Assembly (NCBI RefSeq): GCF_000471905.2
Contig: NW_006494916.1
Span: 308,970-372,969 of the forward strand
Length of the DNA: 64,000 nt
Reading direction: 5' to 3'
Source of the DNA: Amborella trichopoda
Lineage: Eukaryota; Streptophyta; Magnoliopsida; Amborellales; Amborellaceae
A program made the position numbers and the translations under genes. Below are positions 59,277-64,000 of this stretch, in pieces. The notes under the pieces were generated by a model, which saw only the letters and a list, made by a program, of their open reading frames with translations, ran no database searches and was not told the DNA's origin. How positions within the stretch are numbered: the first letter of the stretch is position 1; each line of letters opens with the position of its first letter.

Positions 59277-60062
59277 CTGTGGAATAATGCATGAATGTAT
59301 GTACGAGTGCGCTGCCCTAATAAGGCATGTGAGGACTGATCAGACTTAGGACTAGTAGGACAATTGCCAACACAGATAAGCTAAAGTAAACTTCCAACTA
59401 GATGAGCCAATTTTGATATGTGAAGGGCCATCTTATGCAAGTGCTTCGCCTTACCACCATGTGCGCCTACCATGGAGATACATGAAAATATAATAGAATA
59501 ACTAAACTCAGTATAAATATAGTCACAAACTAGTAATGTAGTATATAACTATAGACTGCATTTGGTATGCTCCCAACAACAGTATACAATAGTACAACTT
59601 ACTCGGGTGAAAAAGTAACTTCCGATGATTTTCTTGAACCAAAAAGTTTTTGGGATCAATTTAACTATCATATGATGATTATTTTCAAAAAGACAAAACG
59701 GGATTTTAAGTTCTTGAACACCTAGATCTTGCCCTTAGAATTTGGGTGGATCTTGTTAAATCTTGGGGTGTTAATTGTTTTGAGGGACAGAAAGTAGATT
59801 CAACTTTAAAATTACATAACAAGTCCACACCATGTACATATAGAGCTTGCTCAGCTCTCATGTATTGTGTTCGCTTCAGACTCCAAACCACAAAAAAGCA
59901 AAAGAATCGAAGAAGCAAAATCCTAATAGCCAACTTTTTTTTCGATTAATGAATGTGTGGAACTTCTTTAAAGGAGTTCGGAATTCCTCGGGCTAGTGTA
60001 GCCGACCCTCTTAGACCCTCATAGACCCTTAGTTTATATGAATATTTGAAGATGCTCACACA

Positions 60063-60300
60063 CTCTGTATCGGCCGGCTAGCAGATCCCATCCAACGATT
60101 CGACACTTTAAAGTGCATTTAGATGCAGGATCCCAGATGATCCAAAACAAGCAGGGCGGATCCGAGCGATGCCCACTCACTCTTGGTCGGTCGGCTGCAT
60201 ATCCGATCAGAGGATTTGATATTGTTAAAGTGCACCTTGATGTGGGGTCCTAGATGATTTGATTAGAGTGGGGCAACCCGATCCAAGTTGACTCGGGTGT
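60063..60300. repeat. About 118-bp tandem duplication in the left palindrome arm
   Basis: Two units share TCGGCCGGCT/TCGGTCGGCT, TTAAAGTGCA, and CAGATGATCC/TAGATGATTT blocks. The right arm shows only one counterpart. Confidence 0.75.
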
Positions 60301-62615
60301 TTTGGTCATTTTCTTACTCTAGTTTCCATTTTGGTGTTTGGGATTTTCTAGGGGTAGTTCAAGTAATTTTGGTATCCTAGGGTTTCGAGGAATTGTCGGG
60401 AATTTTTTTGGTAGTATTTTGGGAAATTTCTAATTTCAAGGGGTGTTGGGGTATTTTGGATTTTAGGGAGGGGTAGTATGGGGATAGGAGGAAGTTTCTC
60501 TCACTCGGGTTAGAATTTCTCTCTTTTGGTTCAATTGAACTTCGATTTCTAACCCTCACAATTGAAGCTTAAATGAGTTTTTATAGACGTGGGAAAATAG
60601 GAATAGATTATTGAAAGTTGGTGGATGGAAAATAAAAAATAGGGGCCAAAAGAGGGTGGAATATCAAAACATTTTTTGTCGGCTAGTGTTTGGTATAAAT
60701 GAAAAGGACATCCAAACTTGAAATTTTTCAATGTTTTTCCCTTGAATAGCCTTCTTCCATCATCCACCACCAAAAACCTTTGAAATAAGTCATTTTTCCA
60801 CAGTTTTCAACCAAAATTTTCTGGAACGTCGTAAAGCAAAGCACCAAGATCGTTTTGTGACAAAATTGAGCGAAAACCACGACTGTTTTGCCTAGATATA
60901 ATCATTTTAAGTTTCAGTTTTTCACTTTTGGCAAAAATTTCATTACTCCTTTTCCAAGTCTTTTCATTATGCCCTTATTGGGGTACTACTCGATGATGTG
61001 CCACCAAAAGTTTTTGGTGAATTATAATATTATCATTTGACAAAAATTTTGGTGCAAAGGATCGCTGTTTCGTCGAGTTGTGGCAATTTTTTTTTTAAAA
61101 ATAGAAATTCTGCAATCTCGTTCGTTTAGGCAACTTCTCTCTAGAATTCAATTCCCTTTTTTGCTCTTGTGGATTGTTGTATGTGGATGCGTTTGTCTTA
61201 GAGTTGGCAACTTCCCTATAAAATTTTGGCTCAAATCATCGTATGGATTGCAAGATACGACTTTGAGGGTGAGCAGAGGTCATGGGGACTGATACCATTC
61301 ACTTGTTGCAAACCCCCAAGGTTTTGGCTCGATTTGACCTCAATCTGAGCGAAAACCCCCATCAATCCACATATAGATGAAAATCTTATGTAGCAAGGAG
61401 CAATATACTGAATTTTGGGCCCATTTGGCCATGGGAATTGGAAGGTATGGTCCCTGAAGTTTGGCAAAATTTTTTTTGGTATGCTGCAATTTCCGTGAAG
61501 ATGATGGACCACTTCTATAATATGGTCACTCATCGTTTTGGTGGTCTTCCCCACAAATAACCCTAAAAATTGGTCTTCTAGATGTTAGATTGGGCTAAAC
61601 TTTGGAGGTTTTTCCACTCCTGTTCTCTATTCCAGAGAATTTCTAAGTCGATCTAATGCAGTTTCCTTGGGGTTCCTTTGTAATTTTCACCTGCCTACTG
61701 ACTCAACAAGTAGCAGGTTCGGACAATTGTATCTCACTGATCCTTTGTCAAAACTAACCCAGTTTTTTAATTTATTCCTTTCGACTTGTAGTCTTTCATC
61801 CATAGGAATTTGTTGATGGTTTTGTGCGGGACTCTAGAGGTTCCTTTGTTAATTTGATTGTCTTGAGGCTCATATCAATGCTGCAAAATGGACAGTCGAG
61901 CTTCACCGAGCTATGTCTTGGATTTCCGATGTTGGATCGATCTGATTTTTGTAGGGTAGCCTTGGGATACCTTAGGCTAAAGACCCAACGGTCAGATTAT
62001 GATTTCCAGCTATCCAAATTTGACCTCTCTTCTAGGCTATTGGATCTCTATCTTTTGCATGCAGTTGGCTAAAATCTTCTTCGTCCTTGGCCGATGGTTT
62101 CCTTTAATCATTTCTGGGGGATATTTCAATTTTGAGCTTGATTTGAGGCTACTTTCATTGGCTATATCCAGTTTCGATGATTCACTATCATATCGTAAGA
62201 ATTATTGGAATTGGATATAGCCAATGAAAGCAGCCTCAGATCAAGATCAAAATTAGAAGATCTCCTTGAAATGATCGGAGGAAACTCTCGATCAACAAAA
62301 AGGAATCCGAGCCGAGTGGATGTGCAAAATGCTTAGTGGATAGCTTAGAAGTGAGAGGTCAAACTTGCTCGAAATCATAATCTGACCGTTGGATCTTTAA
62401 TTTAAGAATGAGGCTGTAGAATTTCTATTTTTGAAAAAACAAAAATCGCCACAACTCGATGAAACAACAATCGTAAATGATAGTATTATGATTCCCTAAA
62501 AAATTTGGTGGTTGATCATTGAATGGTATCCCAATAAGGGCGTAATGAAAAGACTTGGAAAATGAGATTAAATTTTTGCCATACTTGGAAACCTAAAACT
62601 TCAAATGCCTGGATT

Positions 62616-62836
62616 GTATACTATGAGACCATTTACCATTGTTACTAGGAGTTCACAATCACTTCTAGCCATCAGATATCAAATTGGATGACGTGGGGTG
62701 TCACGAAATTTGAGAATTTTTTTTTGAACTTTAAGTCTAATCAATGGCTCACTTACAACTACCAAATTTGAAATCTGACGGACAAGAGTGCTTGTGACTT
62801 CCTTGTACTAAAAAGTAAATGGTCTTTTGTTTATAC
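62616..62836. mobile_element. MITE copy E, inside the right palindrome arm
   Basis: Begins GTATACTATGAGACCATTTA; the right end has AAATGGTCTTTTGTTTATAC as a worn inverse. About 221 bp with the shared TTTGAACTTTAAGTC-like core. The matching place in the left arm (about 60895-60920) has no such insertion. Confidence 0.75.
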
Positions 62837-63894
62837 TTTTCCTAAATTGGTCATATCTTGCCATTTACTTTGGGCGAGGAAGGTTGAATGGAAATTGGGC
62901 CCTTTGAACTTTAAGTTAGCTCAAAATTTGTTGCAAAATAATCGTGGTGCTTTGCTCTATGGTTTTCTAGAAAATATTTTTTCGAAAATGGTGGAAAAAC
63001 TACCAAATTTGAAGGTTTTTGGTGGTGGTTGGTAGGAGAAGCTTTTCAAGGGCAAGGCAAAGTATTGAAAATTTGCAAGTTTGGATGTCCTTTATGGTTA
63101 TTCCAATTTCTATTCTGAAAGTTGTTTTGATGATACACGTTCTTTTGATTTTCCACTCACCCACTTTTAATAATCCACCTCTATTTCCCCATGTCTATAA
63201 AAAACCACTCAAGCTTCATTTATGGGTCTTGGAAAATTTACTTAGCACCTCCCCCTAAAGAGAGAAACCTCATACCCTCTCCAACCTAGAGTGAGAAAAC
63301 TTTCTTCTACTCAAATTACCCCTCCCTAAAGTCTAAAATACCTAAAATACCTTGAAGAAATAGAAAATACCTAAAATTCACAAAAATACCGATAAACTCT
63401 AGGGCATCCAAATTACCCAAATTACCCTTAGGAAATCCCAAATTTCAAAAACAAGCATAGGGAGAACCAAAGTAGGAGATTAGATTGTAGCCAGAGTTTG
63501 ACTCGGATTGGATTGGCTCCCTCCATTTTGGATCACTTGGGTTTTTACGTTTAGTTGCTTGCGCTCCTTCTTGCTTAAAATGAGCATGGTGGGCCTAAAG
63601 TCGCCACGAGGAAAAGGTGTCGAATACTTGACCAGATTTGCAGTAGACCTTTTAGGGTGGGTGGGCCTCCCCCAATAGTATATACACCAGGTGGTCTTTG
63701 AGGGTTGGCTACATCGACCCTAGGAATTTATAGACCCACACTTGTAAGCTTATGCACCCCTTACTAAGTGAACGATTTTCGTCTCTCTTTTATGTGTATC
63801 CATGGTTGTTACCTCCCTTTGAATCAATAAATTCATGCAAGCGCAGACCTACGCACCTCCGGTAAGGACACGAGAGATATGCGAATATCCTTTT

Positions 63895-63912
63895 TGGCAA
63901 CTCCACTGGGGA
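63895..63912 (+). other. Second Gypsy-type primer-binding site at the window edge
   Basis: TGGCAACTCCACTGGGGA resembles the site at 5278-5295 (TGGCGACACCACTGGGGA) at 16 of 18 positions. It follows a CACGAGAGATATGCGAATAT stretch comparable in style to the end of the Gypsy LTR, so 63890 is probably an LTR end and an element continues past the window. Confidence 0.7.
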
Positions 63913-64000
63913 ATGAATGGAGCTGCACTTTAGTTGATATGGCTCTTTGGGAAATGTTCCGTCTTGGCAGTGTGGGAGTGTCGCACAATTTTGGGGCTAA

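Larger units (their letters stand above)
59980..63730. repeat. Giant diverged palindrome (inverted repeat)
   Basis: The left half read on the minus strand matches the right half along almost the whole length, centred near 62190. Matching pairs: CATTGGCTATATCCA (62156-62170) with TGGATATAGCCAATG (62211-62225); CCAACGGTCAGATTATGATTT (about 61987-62006) with its inverse near 62375-62395; GTCGAGTTGTGGCAATTTTT (61073 on) with its inverse near 62450; TTTTCATTATGCCCTTATTG near 60962 with its inverse near 62540; CACCACCAAAAACCTT (about 60763) with its inverse near 63015; GGAATTCCTCGGGCTAGTGT (59980 on) with TCGACCCTAGGAATT near 63715. Similarity is clear but imperfect, so the inversion is old. Confidence 0.87.

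Overview
The window reads as nuclear DNA of a seed plant, probably an angiosperm. It is AT-rich, gene-poor and dominated by transposable elements. It contains intron-split exons of a plant flavonoid-type reductase, Ty3/Gypsy and Ty1/Copia LTR elements with tRNA primer-binding sites, MITEs, an RTE-type LINE end and many CT/GA microsatellites. I see no bacterial-style operons, CRISPR arrays, rRNA or tRNA genes. No intact protein-coding gene could be confirmed. There is one assembly gap (N run) at 21920-22269.

Layout. 1-2530 is non-coding. 2536-20202 is one complete but decayed Ty3/Gypsy element of about 17.7 kb. It has two 2.7-kb LTRs, a GAGAG target duplication, gag and pol (reverse transcriptase, RNase H, a second RNase H-like domain, integrase), then a 4.5-kb 3' non-coding region carrying four tandem arrays, the largest about 26 copies of a roughly 36-bp unit. 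20698-21417 is a short inverted-repeat element full of small palindromes. 21900-25650 holds the gap and featureless DNA.

25659-36122 (minus strand) holds five exons of a dihydroflavonol 4-reductase-like gene. The exon structure is well kept, but there are two single-base frameshifts and one nonsense codon, and no first exon could be found, so I call it a pseudogene. Its 7.2-kb second intron contains a gag relic, a possible DNA transposon with a 190-bp tandem array, and one MITE. 38858-44387 is a decayed Ty1/Copia element of the TNT1-94 type. 44400-49040 is non-coding with short tandem repeats. 49047-52800 looks like the 5' end of a transcription unit (CT-rich leader, clean splice sites) of unknown product. 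53777-55349 is a small TRIM-like LTR element. 56921-57162 is a Harbinger-type MITE. 58021-58640 is the 3' end of an RTE LINE.

The most unusual structure is at the right end. 59980-63730 is a giant, diverged palindrome about 3.7 kb long centred near 62190. Its right side runs into what looks like an LTR end followed by a primer-binding site (63895-63912). One arm carries a private MITE insertion and the other an extra 846-bp segment bounded by a repeated hexamer. A MITE family with ends like GTATACTATGAGACCATTTA occurs five or six times across the window, including inside this palindrome.

The genes do not form a pathway. The only host enzyme, the reductase, is broken; the rest is a record of nested insertions.
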